From: Aedes albopictus
Lineage: Eukaryota > Arthropoda > Insecta > Diptera > Culicidae
Assembly (NCBI RefSeq): GCF_035046485.1
Contig: NC_085137.1
Location: forward strand, 250,827,233 to 250,891,232
Direction: 5' to 3'
Length of the DNA: 64,000 nucleotides
Positions 25,903 to 37,479 of the stretch are shown here, one piece after another. Each line of letters opens with the position of its first letter. Position 1 is the first letter of the stretch. Under the pieces are notes generated by a model that ran no database searches, was not told the origin of the DNA, and saw only the letters and a list, made by a program, of their open reading frames with translations. The position numbers and the translations under genes are program-made.

Positions 25903-26847
25903 TGCTGGCTGTTCGTGTCCGTATGAAGTTGATCATCAATATTAACTTGTTTTCTCGATCAGCCCAGATAGCTGTGTAGTGTCGGTAGCGGTTGTCACAA
26001 TTGGATAAGAATAACATTACGGCCTGTCTGTTCCGGTGGTAAGAGTCCATTAAACAGGTGACCCCTAATTCATGGTGTGATGCGGCTATATGCTTACCGT
26101 GCCTAGGAATGAGTGGTTAGGGGGGTCTAATAAAATTCTAGTCGCTTAACGGAGCCTGTAGAGTACTGGGGCGCCCTCCAAAGTATTCTGCCCTTACTGC
26201 GCTAACCGGAGCAATAGTGCTCCGAGATAATCTGCTATCATTCAACTGCGAGGCTTAATAAAGGTAGGATTATTAGTATGTTGTTTATAAGCTTTAATCA
26301 CCACTTATATGGCTCTTCGCATTATGCGTTTTACACAGTGTCCTCTGTGTACCTTCAACTTTGGCGCTCTTCAATCGATACCGCGATTATCGCTGCCGTT
26401 ATTTTCTGGTGTTGTGATTGTAAGAGTATGATCATGCCTAATTTGGGTAGTGGCTATGGTTATGACAGCTCAGATCAATCTTCAGCATAAAAGAACAGCT
26501 TTAGTCCAAGAACCTTACTTTCGTAGGGGAGATTTCTATCTAGGTGTCTTGGCATTAATTAACACCTATATGGCTTCGAATTATGCGTTTTACCCGATGT
26601 TTGCTACTTTCAGTTAAAATGAAATGGCAATCTCGCGTGTCATGCCTCGAGTGATAATTAACTTCCTCTGATGATTATTTCCTGAAATGCTTATACGATG
26701 CTCACTTCTGCTGATGTGTGGATATAACTTCTTCGTATGTTTTGAATCCGAAGATCCGGAACCAATAATTCACTTTACTTTAAACAGCCAACGGATGGAA
26801 CTACAGCAAACTACGACACTTTAGACTTTGTGATTAAAACCAGTTAA
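25903..26847 (+). mobile_element. Lian-like element, 5' piece of a split copy
   Basis: 25903-26645 matches the 5' end of the 15771-20427 copy in reverse: GTATGAAGTTGATCATCAAT, the untranslated leader, then a damaged start (GGTTATGACAGCTCAGATCAA) and a segment reading FATFS. 26646-26847 no longer aligns by eye. The matching 3' part lies at 49095-51096 in the same orientation. Confidence 0.75.
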
Positions 26848-27179
26848 TTAACACTCCCACTGCCATGCTATAAATCACTTACACCAACTGCCATGCCTCA
26901 AAACAGTGGGAACGGTATTTTTCAACTGCTAATATCTCAGCCGTTTTTCATCCGATTTGAAAAATTTTTAAAGCTATGAATTTTCCCAGCCTTCTAGATG
27001 AATATAAAATTTTCAAACTATGGATTTGACCAAAGTTCTATTTTTGAGTACTCAAAAACTCGGAGCAAGTACCTTAAAAAATGCTGTTTTTCTGGAGCCA
27101 TTCCGAATGTAAAGTAGTTTCAATGCATATTTTAATGTTGATTTGCCCATATTAATAAAGCAAAATTATTGCAAAGAAA

Positions 27180-28480
27180 TATATGGAGATACTCAATATT
27201 TAAGACTATAAAATCTTCACAAAATTACGTATAATACAGAAAATTTGTATATTCGGTTTGAACTTTGTATTCATCGCGACAACCCCTGTGTTTTATTGCT
27301 TGAAAACAATCACGTGCACATAAGAAAGTTTTTCCAAACGATTGTGAAAAGTGTGAATCTTAGAAACTACAAAATTTTCATAAAATCACGTATAATACAG
27401 AAAATGAGTATTTTCAGTTTGAAATTTACGTTCATCGCGACAATCTCCATGTTATATTGCTTGAAAACAACCACGTGTACATAAAAATACATTTACAGAT
27501 AAATGGGGACAAGTGCGAAGCATAAAAACTACAAAATCTTCACAAATTTACGTATAATACAGAAAATTTGTATATTCGGTTTGAACTTTGTATTCATCGC
27601 GACAACCCCTGTGTTTAATTGCTTGAAAACAATCACGTGTACATGAGAAAACTTTTTCCGAACGATTGTGAAAAGTGTGTATCTTAGGAACTACAACATT
27701 TTCACAAAATCACGTATAATACAGGAAATTTGTATTTTCAGTTTGAACTTCACGTCCATCACGACAACCCTTGTGTTTATTGCTTGAAAACAATCACGTG
27801 CACATGAGAAAGCTTTTTCTAAACGATTGTGAAAAGTGTGAATCTTAGAAACTACAAAATTTTCATAAAATGACGTATAATACAGGAAATTAGTATTTTC
27901 AGTTTGAACTTTACGTTCATAGCGACAATCCCATGTTATATTGCTTGAAAACAATCACGTGTACATAAGAATACATTTACAGATAAATGGGGACAAGTGT
28001 GAATCATAAAAACTACAAAATCTTCACAAAACTACGTATAATACAAAAAAATGTAAATTCGGTTTGAACTTTACATTCATCGCGACAACACCTGTGTTTT
28101 ATTGCTTGAAAACAATCATGTGTACATGAAAAAACTTTCTCCTAACGATTGTGAAAAGTGTGTATCTCAGGAACTACAACATTTTCACAAAATCACGTAT
28201 AATACAGAAAATTTGTATTTTCAGTTTGAACTTCACGTCCATCGCGACAACCCTTGTGTTTAATGCTAAAAAACAATCACGTGCACATAGGAAAACTTTT
28301 TCAAAGCATTTGTGACAAGTGTGAACCATCATAACTACAAAATCTTCACAAAATTAGGTTTAATACAGAATTAATGTTGTATATTCGGTTCGAACTTTAC
28401 ATTCATCGTGACAATCCTTGTGTTATATTGTTTCAAAGCAATCACGTGTACATAGGAATAAATTTACAGAGCACTGGGAA
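27180..28480. repeat. Left arm array of 160-bp units
   Basis: Eight units marked by ACGTATAATACAG at roughly 27229, 27389, 27550, 27713, 27870, 28035, 28196 and, in a variant form, 28357. Each unit contains AAAACAATCACGTG and GATTGTGAAAAGTGTG-like words. Divergence between units is moderate, and the frames seen across them are not conserved. Confidence 0.85.
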
Positions 28481-28489
28481 CAAGGATTC

Positions 28490-31400
28490 CTTCATATTTA
28501 TTTTCTAGACATTCCTACAGAAATTGTTTCATGAATTGTTGAGAAAACTTTCCTGAGATTTCCTTACTTATTCTTCGGACCTGGTGTGATGGAACTGTTT
28601 AGGGATTCCCTTGGGAATTCCTTGGGATTCTTCAGGAATTCCTCTAGGGGTTTCTTCAGGAACTGCTATAGAATTCCACCAGGAATTTCCCTAGGAATTC
28701 CTATAGGATTTTTTCCAGGAATTCCAGGGATTCCTCCAAGGGTTTTTTCCAGATACTCCTACAGGAATTCCTCCAAAGATTTCTCCAGGAATTTATTCAA
28801 GGGTTCCTCCAAGAATTCCACTACGAATTCTCCTCGGCATTCTTCCAGGAATTTTTTCAGGGATTTTCCAGGGATTCCAACTTGGATTCATGAAGAAAGT
28901 TTTCCAGGATTCTTTTCAGCGATTCCTTCAGGTATTCAGGTTTCTTCAGGTATTCCTCCAGATATTCCTTCAGGTATTCCTCCAGATATTCCTCCAGGAA
29001 TTCATGCAGGCATTCCTCAAGGATATGATTTCATCCAGGAATTTCTGTAGGGTCTCCTAGAAATTACATAAGAAATTTCTTCATTGATTCCTCCAGAAAA
29101 TTAACCAGGAATCGATCTAGAAATTCCTCCATAAATTCTGTCATCTAAGAATTTCTCCAGGAAATCCTTCAGGGATTCCTTCAAAAATTCTTCCAAGATT
29201 ATCTCTAGGAATACCCTTTGGATTTTTTCCAGGGATTCCTTAAGGAATTCTTCCAATTTTTCCTCCAGCAATTGCTGCAGCGATTCCCTCAGGAATTCTG
29301 CAATAAGAATTTATCCAGGAAATTCTACGGGGATTTCTGCACGAATTTCTCCAAGGATTCCCCCAGGGATTTTTCAAAAATTCCCTTGAGGATTTCTTCA
29401 TCAATTCCTCCAGGAATTCCGCTAGAAATTCCTCCAAGAACTTTTCAAAATTTTTACAAATTTTTACAAAAACATCTCCCAGAGTTCCTCTAAAGATTCC
29501 TAAAAAATTCATCTAATAATTGTTTCAAGAATTCCTCTAGAGATTCCTCCAGGTAATCTTCCAGGATGTCTAAGGGAATAGTTGAAAAAAGTTTTGAATG
29601 AAGATATAGGGTTATTTTTGGAGGTTATTGCTGCATAAATTCTTAGAGTAATTTGTTATGCATCCTATGGAAGATTTCTTGAATAATCCTCGAAAAATAT
29701 AAGAAGAAACTGCTAAAGGAATCCAGGGGATACTTAAAAAATACTGCGGAAAGTTCTGAATGAATCTCTGAAAGAAATTCTAAACAGAATCGCTGGAATT
29801 TTTTCATAAAAGAAAACTTGGTGCAGAATCTACCAGAATCCATGAAGTTTTTCTCATTGGATGCTTTGGGAAATTTTTGGAGGAATCTCTAGACTAATTT
29901 CTTAAGAAATCCTTGGAAAACTTCTTAAAGCCTTTCTATTAAAAAAGGAATTAAAAATAAAATATGGAAGATTTTCGAAAGGAATCCGTCGAGAAATTTG
30001 CGAGGCACTTCTGAAGAAATACATGGAATCCATGCAAGGATTCCTAAAAGAATTCTTTAAGAAATTTCTGGAGATCTCATGAGAAATTTTCAAAAAAACC
30101 TTGAAGAAATTTTCAAATGAATCAATTGAGAATTTTTTGAATCAATCCGTGAACAAATTCCTAGGGGAACTTTTGAGGAAATTCGTAGATACTTAAATTT
30201 TCAAAGGAACCGCACGAGAAGTCCTCCAGAAATTCTCACAGAAATATCTCCAGGAATTCCTCTAGGATTTAATCCAGGAAAATCTCCAGGAATTTCTCCA
30301 GGAGTTGATACAAAAATTGCTCCTGGACATTCTTCAGAAATTAAGTCAGCAATTTCTCCAGAAAATTCTCCAGGAATACCTTCAGGATTTTTTTAGGAAT
30401 TCCTTCAGGCATTTTTCCAGGAATAACTCTGCAGATTGTTTCAATGATCCCTCCTGGGATTTCTCCATGAATTTCTCCAGGGCGTTTCTGAAGAAATCCT
30501 TTAAAGATTCCTCCAGGAAATACTTCAAAGATTCATCCTGGAAATCCTCCAGAAATTCCTCTAAGAATCTTCTAGAGATTTCTTCAGAAATCCTTCCAAG
30601 ATTTTTCCAGGGGTACTTTCAGGAATTCCTCAAGAGATTCCTCTAGGAGTTGCTTCAGGAATTCCTCCTGGGATTTCTCACAAATTTCTCTTAGGATTCC
30701 CCTAGGCATTAGTTCAGTAATTCCTTCGAAAATTTCTCCAGGAATCCCTTCAGAAATTCCTCTAGAAAATCCTCCAGGAATTTCTCAAGGGTTTTTTTTA
30801 GAAAAAGAAATTTCACAGAATTCCTTTAGGGATATCTCCAAAAATGAATCCAGTAAATTTTTCAAGAATTCCTCTAGAGATTCATTCAGGAATTCCTTCA
30901 GGGATTCCTCCAGCACTTCTCAAAGGAATACTTCTAGGAATTCCTCCAAGCATTCCTTCAGGATTTTATCAAGGAATTTCTCCAGGAATTTCTTCAGGAA
31001 TTCTTCCAGGAAATGCTCCTGGACATCCTTCAGATTTCTCCACGAATTTCTGCAGGGATTCTAAGATTCATCCAGGAAATCCTTCAGAAATTCCTCCAAG
31101 AATTCTTCCAGGAAATCCTTCTGGAATTCCTCAAGAGATTTTTCTTGAAATTCCTCCAGAAATTCCTTCCAGAATTCCTCTGGAGATTTCACCAGGAGTT
31201 GCTCCAAGAGTTCCACCAGGTTTATCCAGGAATTGCTGCTGGGTCTGATCAAGAATTCCTCCAGGAATTCATTTAAAAGTTGCCCCAGGCATTCCTTCAG
31301 GATTCTCTCTAGAGATATTCAGGAATTGCTTCAGGGATTTCTCCAGTTCCTTCACGGACTACTCCAAGAATTTCGTCTGAGGTTCCTTCAGTAATTTCTC

Positions 31401-31990
31401 CAAGACTTTGTCTAGGAATTCCTCAAGAGATTTCTTCAAAAACTTTTCAAGGGATCCCTCCCAAAATTCCTCCAGGTTTTTTTCAAGAGATTTCTTCACA
31501 AATTTCTCGAGGGACTCCTCCCAGACTTTATCCAATAATTCCTCTTGGTATACTTTTCAATGATACTCCAGGGATTACTTCGGAAATTCTTACGCGATTT
31601 TTCCTGGAATTCTTCCAGGGATTGCTCCAGGAATTCTACAAGTGATATCTTCACAAATTCCTCTCAGGTTCTTTTCTAAATGTATTTTGAAGTTCCTTAA
31701 GAAATTTCAGAAATCCTTCAGTCATCTTTTCCAGGGATGTACCCTAGAATTTCTCTAGGATTACCTGATAGTTTTTTTTATTATTTCAACAATTTCTGGA
31801 GGAATTTATCCAGCGAAAAGTAGTGGAAGATAATTTAATAAAGATGCATACAAGAACCAGGAAATTATCCGAGGATTCTTTCAGTAATCCCTCCAGCAGT
31901 TTCTTCAGAAGTTTACTCAGGGATTCCATTAGTAATTCTTTCAATAAGCGAGACTATTAGTCCTCCATGGAATCTTCCAAGCAACACACA
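28490..31990. repeat. 3.5-kb degenerate 12-bp minisatellite (GGAATTCCTCCA type)
   Basis: Imperfect ATTCCTCCAGGA units throughout, on changing strands (29640-30240 reads in the opposite sense). A smaller continuation lies at 32080-32260. Open frames of up to 154 residues show four-residue periodicity and are not genes. 32261-32640 holds nothing recognisable. Confidence 0.85.
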
Positions 31991-32639
31991 TGCCACAAAA
32001 GAGTCATGGCAGGGCAGGTTTTGGATTATGCACAGTGACTTATTTTAAACATCTATTTACTTACATGCTAAAAGTGCTTTCATAAATTTCTCCAGGGAAT
32101 CCTTCAGGAAATCACCCAGGGAAGACTCTTTCAGAATTCTCCCATAAATTCATCCCGAAATTGCTCTAAAAATTGCACCAAAAATTCCTCCAGGAAATTC
32201 ATCTCAAATTCTTCCAAACATTTCTTTTTGAATAAACTCTAGGATTTTTTTCAATTCTTCTAAGGATCCTTCTGGAAATACGTTAATTGACATTTCTGTA
32301 GGATTATGCTCTGACATGAGTGCATATGGGTGTATAATACCTCCTTTAGAAAGATTCCAGCAAGGATGTACTCGGAACAATTCAACAGAAGGTTTATTTT
32401 CCGAGGAATAGAGGTCCAGGACATTCCAAGATTGCCAATAAGCATTTGGACGGGTTTTCACTATGTTGTACTGGAAAAAATATGTTGAAGGAAATCATGA
32501 AGAAAAGTCTGGGTTAGTCCTCAAAAGAGTTCGATATTTCCAAAAAAGTTTACTTATAATTACTTATGAATGCTTTCTTGATGCACAAAAATTCTGAGCT
32601 TCAGAAGAAATAACGCACGAGTAAATAAAAATCCTGAAT

Positions 32640-33000
32640 CTTTTAGAAATTGGCCACCGCTACCAGCACTACCTCGATTTGTGTAGAACAGGCGATCTTT
32701 TCGTATTCTTATCGTATTGTACAAAATACAACAGTGTGACTGCTAAAGGGTTAAAAACGCTTTTGAATATAATGTTATTAGGGGTACTCACTAAACAGAT
32801 TAAATTGCTGCGTAAGCCATGATTTTCTGCTTATTTGAAATGTTTCATGATTTTTCGAATGAAATAATCAAAGATTGCCTTGGTGATCGCGACGTTTAAT
32901 CAGATTAATCAGTTTACGCTGTTTAGTGAATCCCCCTATTATTTTCATTTTCATCGCGTTGCGTTTATTTGCTAGTAGGTACACATTTGCTTAAGGTGCA
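32640..33000. repeat. Dispersed repeat, empty-site relative of 4680-5660
   Basis: It shares CACCGCTACCAGCA, ACTGCTAAAGGGTT and GCTAGTAGGTACA in order with 4700-5650 but lacks the 750-bp insertion found there. A 170-bp piece at 32775-32935 (AATCAGATTAATCAG, TTTAGTGAA) appears in this copy only. Confidence 0.6.
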
Positions 33001-33156
33001 AATGCAATAAACTCCAGGGGTTGTTACGATGAATGTGAAGTTCAAACTGAAAAAAAAAATTCCTTGTATTATTCGCAACTTTGTGAAAGTTTTGTGGTTT
33101 ATAGGAATCAAAATTCTTTCAATTGTTTTTTATGAGTGTTGTTCTCATGTTCTTGT

Positions 33157-33162
<6 letters not shown>
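33000..33162. repeat. Detached 160-bp unit of the right arm array
   Basis: The sequence AATAAACTCCAGGGGTTGTTAC up to GTTCTCATGTTCTTGTGATT is a right-arm unit. It continues directly into the sequence that restarts at 47282. It shows that the right array was cut open at 33162/47282. Confidence 0.8.

Positions 33163-33232
<70 letters not shown>
33162..33232. repeat. (GT)n microsatellite
   Basis: About 35 uninterrupted GT dinucleotides. Read on the minus strand this is a (CA)n stretch at the 3' end of the inserted sequence 33163-47281. Confidence 0.95.
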
Positions 33233-33235
<3 letters not shown>

Positions 33236-33632
33236 TATATACAATTCAACCCCCACTGTCCGGCAGTGGTATTATAGAAGAAAGATGTCTGCAGTTGTCT
33301 GTACGATTTCAACTGAATGTCACATTAAAAACTGAAATCATCTTTAGCCCGGGAGTTGAAAGGTGATAGCTCTGTTGGGATCCAGTGACCCGTTTCAGAA
33401 TGCCTGGTTACTCACGTCCATTCCGAGGTCACTTTCACTTACAACAAGCCCCGCATGTGTACATTATCGTTATCAAATGGATAATGATATTGCAAACACA
33501 CTTCCTGCTTCAAAGATAATCTTCGAAGCTGGCGCGTATTTAGTTCATTTTGTTGTAGTAATATGCATTGGCGGAGACAAAGGGGGGCAAGAGGGGGCAC
33601 TTGCCCCCCCTAACTATAAATTTCTGTTTAAA

Positions 33633-34791
33633 TACGCCAAAAAATGTTTTAGAAAAATTAACAAAATAAATTGAATTAATTTGGCGCCAGCAAATTTCAC
33701 TAGATACGCCAAAAACTGTTTCAGAAAAATTAACAAAATAAATTGAATTAATTTGGCGCCAGCAAATTTCACTAGATACGCCAAAAAATGTTTCAGAAAA
33801 ATTAACAAAATAAATTGAATTAATTTGGCGCCAGCAAATTTCACTAGATACGCCAAAAAATGTTTCAGAAAAATTAACAAAATAAATTGAATTAATTTGG
33901 CGCCAGCAAATTTCACTAGATACGCCAGAAAATGTTTCAGAAAAATTAACAAAATAAACTGAATTAATTTGGTGCTAGCAAATTTCACTAGATACGCCAA
34001 AAAATGTTTCAGAAAAGTTAACAAAATAAATTGAATTAATTTGGCGCCAGCAAATTTCACTAGATACACCAGAAAATGTTTCAGAAAAATTAACAAAATA
34101 AATTGAATTAATTTGGTGCCAGCAAATTTCACTAGATACGCCAAAAACTGTTTCAGAAAAATTAAAAAAATAAATTGAATTAATTTGGCGCCAGCAAATT
34201 CCACTAGATACGCCAGAAAATGTTTCAGAAAAATTAACAAAATAAATTTAATTAATTTGGCGCCAGCAAATTTCACTAGATACGCCAAAAAATGTTTCAG
34301 AAAAATTAATAAAATAGATAGAATCACTTGGGCATCTGAAAGTTGAACTAGATTTGCCAAAGTAGTTTTTTTCAACTTAAAGAAAATATTTGATTTTGAG
34401 TCGGCTGCATTGGCGGAGACAAAGGGGGGCAAGAGGGGGCACTTGCCCCCCCTAACTATAAATTTCTGTTTAAATACGCCAAAAAATGTTTCAGAAAAAT
34501 TAACAAAATAAATTGAATTAATTTGGCGCCAGCAAATTTCACTAGATACGCCAAAAACTGTTTCAGAAAAATTAACAAAATAAATTGAATTAATTTGGCG
34601 CCAGCAAATTTCACTAGATACGCCAAAAACTGTTTCAGAAAAATTAACAAAATAAATTGAATTAATTTGGCGCCAGCAAATTTCACTAGATACGCCAGAA
34701 AATGTTTCAGAAAAATTAACAAAATAAACTGAATTAATTTGGTGCTAGCAAATTTCACTAGATACGCCAAAAAATGTTTCAGAAAAATCAC
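33633..34791. repeat. 72-bp tandem array at the left end of the hAT-like unit, in two blocks
   Basis: The unit is ATACGCCAAAAAATGTTTCA plus 52 bases ending TTTCACTAG. About nine to ten copies lie in 33633-34320 and about four and a half in 34475-34791. The left terminus (CATTGGCGGAGACAAAGG) is itself repeated at 34407, so terminus plus array was duplicated. As 72 is divisible by 3, a 24-residue periodic frame stays open on the minus strand; it is probably not coding. Confidence 0.9.
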
Positions 34792-34799
34792 TTCACTTC

Positions 34800-35470
34800 A
34801 CTGAACTGAACTGAAGATGTTTATATATAGGGACTCTGACTTTCTTAGCACTTACTCTGGTAAGGCATGTTTCTCTAGCGATAGCATGATCGCATTTGTA
34901 GTTTTGCATAGGGTAATAGAAGTTTCAGTTTTTCGCGTTGGTATTTGATTGAGAACACTATAACGGACGTTTTAGGTTGGAATATAATTTCTTTTAAGTG
35001 AAACTTTGCCTACTATTTGGCGTTTTCTGATCAGGTTTTTGCTGCACTCTAGGCCATGCTGTATTTTAGTAGAAGCATTGTGCAAAAAATAAAAACGATT
35101 TTTCGCTTAAAATCATAAAACCGATCATGCTACTGCATTTCTTTCTCTATTCAATACACAGTTTATACTATTTCTCTTGAATAATAAGAGAAGAAAAATT
35201 ACAGTTGTGAATTAGGAAACTTCTTTCGATTGGTACTTCGCCGATAATTCAACATTTAAAACAAATTGATGCCCGAAAGCATGTAACTTGCATGTAACAT
35301 TTCGCTACCGTAGAACAGGGTACTTTTGATAATGCGGGTAACGTTGATTGTGCGGGATGTATTGTATTTTGGATTTTATAACATAGAATCTGTCAATCAG
35401 TTAAGCAAAAGGCACACGTAGGTCAAAATAATACATATGAAGAGCCATCTCAGGTGATTTTATTAATTGG
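34800..35470. other. AT-rich interior of the hAT-like unit, nothing recognised
   Basis: There is no frame, repeat or RNA feature that I can support here. Confidence 0.5.
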
Positions 35471-35693
35471 AAGCAATTTTGTGAATTGGGACAGAAACCC
35501 CCATACGCCGATAAACGCGCAAAAGTATGCAATGCCCTTGGATTTTCATCTAGTTTAAACTGTTGTGATCAAAATTTGTTACAACAATCCAATCAATGTG
35601 AATACAAATTTGGGATTCATTGATGCACTTAACGAAAAGTTTTTTAAATGAGAAAATTTTGCCTGTCTAGATAATTTCATTTTTCCCTGTATA

Positions 35694-35816
35694 CAGTGAC
35701 CCCACAATTTATGAATCGGCAAAAATGACCACAGTTTATGGATCACTCATTTGATTAACGTGGTAATTCATAAATAGTGTACAAAATCAAGGTGATTCAT
35801 CGGTGTGGGGTCACTG
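35694..35816. mobile_element. 123-bp MITE, TA flanks
   Basis: The ends CAGTGACCCCACA and TGTGGGGTCACTG are perfect inverted repeats flanked by TA on both sides, fitting a Tc1/mariner-mobilised MITE. The interior is itself partly palindromic (TTTATGAATC / ATTCATAAA). Confidence 0.75.
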
Positions 35817-35987
35817 TACTTATGTGCGTTTGCGGAGTACTGAGTGAAACTCCGTGAACTGAGCTATCAAGATTCATTGTCTGAGAAATAATATAACATT
35901 TACAGTTCATAAACATTTGATCATGCTACGCATAGTAAGTTCGAATTGATTGGATTGTTGCAACAAATTTTGACCATATCAGTTTAA

Positions 35988-36069
35988 CCTTCCTTTTGCA
36001 TCACGTTGGCAGCAGCTCGCTGATGTAATGTATGGTTTGAGTCAAAAATGACCCTAATGCCAAAGGAGG
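35988..36069. mobile_element. 82-bp palindromic insertion in the right arm
   Basis: The ends CCTTCCTTTTGCAT and ATGCCAAAGGAGG are inverted with a few mismatches, and TTTAA flanks both sides. The left arm of the host element has the uninterrupted site (AGTTTAAACTG near 35560), which confirms the insertion. Confidence 0.65.
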
Positions 36070-36232
36070 TTTAAACTAGATTAAAATCCAAGGGCATTGC
36101 ATACTTTTAGGCGTTTATCGGTGTATGGGAGTTGCTGTCCCAATTCACAAAAATGTTGATCATCTAGTTGTCTATCAGTGGTTCAAATTGCGGGAAGATC
36201 GGGCTATTTTACATGAAGCTTCAATGACTTAA

Positions 36233-36347
36233 CCCGGGAGCGGTCGCGTCGTGTACTGAGTACACGCACCATGAAAAATGCACGCTTGAGGTACACAGCG
36301 TGAGCGTGACGTCGCTGCAGATAGTCAAAGACGCGACTGCTCGAGGG
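36233..36347. mobile_element. 115-bp MITE, TTAA flanks
   Basis: The ends CCCGGGAGCGGTCGCGTC and GACGCGACTGCTCGAGGG are inverted with two mismatches and sit between TTAA copies (36229-36232 and 36348-36351). TTAA duplication points to piggyBac-type mobilisation. Confidence 0.75.
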
Positions 36348-36479
36348 TTAATGAGCTTTGAAAAACGTTTGACTTAACCTAAAACTGTTTGTAGAAAAAA
36401 AAGTTATAGCGATTTAAATTATTTTATGAATTTTAAGTAAATTGGTGTATTTATTAATGAATGTATATTGAACCCAAGT

Positions 36480-37260
36480 AACCACGGACCTGAAGCCGTA
36501 TTGCATGCAAAGGAGACTGGGCGAATCTGGGCCCGGAATGTACACCAATGACCCATAGCTCTTTCGAAAGGTCTAATTGAGGCAAGAAAAAGTTGCTATG
36601 GGGCCAAAAATATTCATCATGGGAGAAAAAAGTTATTTGACATTGTATGGGACGGATTTTAGTTGATTTTATTGTAATTATTTGCATTATTTTTTACAAG
36701 CAACCTATCTCAAATAAACCAAATGTCACATCTGTCAGTGTTATACACAATAATAAGTCAATCTATTACAAAAAGCAGATACTAAAGATTTCAGGAACAC
36801 GCCTGTGCATAGAAAAGGTTGGGGTTTCTGCAAGTTTTTTCGGAAAAGTGGAGGGGCACGTAGTGTATTAATCTATAGTCCCTCTGTTATTGGCTGTTTC
36901 CGGTCAAAATGGATTTTTAGGCAGAATTACTTTATATCTTCCAACGTTTCGGCCCTTGGTTTGGGCCTTCCTCAGGGAGGTTATAGGCCCAAACCAAGGG
37001 CCGAAACGTTGGAAGATTTAAAGTAATTCCGCCTAAAAATCCATTTTGACCGGAAACAGCCAATAACAGAGGAACTATTCAACAAAACCCTGGTCGCATT
37101 CCAAATAGTATTAATCTATGTAATAATATTATTATAGTGGAATGGGTATAACCAAAGGTATTATACCTAAAAACCCTTCCCTTGAACAAGTGCTTGTGCA
37201 ATGTACGGATTCTAATGTTGAAACACAGTGAAACATGTCAAAATATAAGGGGAGTATGAA
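36480..37260 (+). repeat. Repeat unit X, plus copy (inverted partner at 40625-41125)
   Basis: Words such as CCAATGACCCATAGCTCTTT, GGCCCCAAAAATATT-type text and CCATTCCACTATAATA are shared with the inverted copy at 40625-41125. This copy carries a 231-bp insertion at 36877-37107. The frames at 36454-36871 are conserved between the copies by homology only, and I see no protein family. Confidence 0.75.
36877..37107. mobile_element. 231-bp insertion forming a near-perfect hairpin, 12-bp duplication
   Basis: GTATTAATCTAT flanks both sides (36865-36876 and 37108-37119), and the partner copy near 40770 has it once. Inside, about 85-bp arms (36883-36966 and 36987-37074) are inverted. The minus strand around 36975-36943 reads CTGAGGA, a GGCCC/GGGCC stem and GAAAC. 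The variable 12-bp duplication and the non-palindromic tail (37080-37107) suggest retro-insertion. Confidence 0.65.
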
Positions 37261-37479
37261 AAATAACTATTTTGAGTCAAGTGAAACTTGGCATTTAATT
37301 AAGGTGTTTTAATTATGTACTAGGTTCTATGGATAATATTTATTGCTGTACCGTGAGGATACCAGAAATACTGTGACTTTAGGTAGACGACAATGCTTTC
37401 AATAAGAAGCTCGGTTACTTGGGATGTTTGATCTCAGCAAAAACATTGTAACCTTGGGAATAGTAAGTGAATTCAATAT

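Larger units (their letters stand above)
35471..36155. mobile_element. Foldback element containing two smaller nested elements
   Basis: The left arm TTGTGAATTGGGACAG onward (35471-35612) mirrors the right arm ending CTGTCCCAATTCACAA (36155). The shared word AAAAGTATGCAATGCCC also occurs once near 5307, inside the 750-bp element. A 123-bp and an 82-bp insertion sit in the middle and right arm. Confidence 0.65.

Noticed and set aside
28586..31276. Collagen-like or Leu/Glu-rich proteins with four-residue periodicity
   Set aside because: They arise from the 12-bp minisatellite in several frames and on both strands; no codon-level constraint is seen.
33614..34791. 272- and 111-residue membrane-like repeat protein on the minus strand
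   Set aside because: Its 24-residue period is a direct result of the 72-bp array at a transposon end; no start context or domain supports it.
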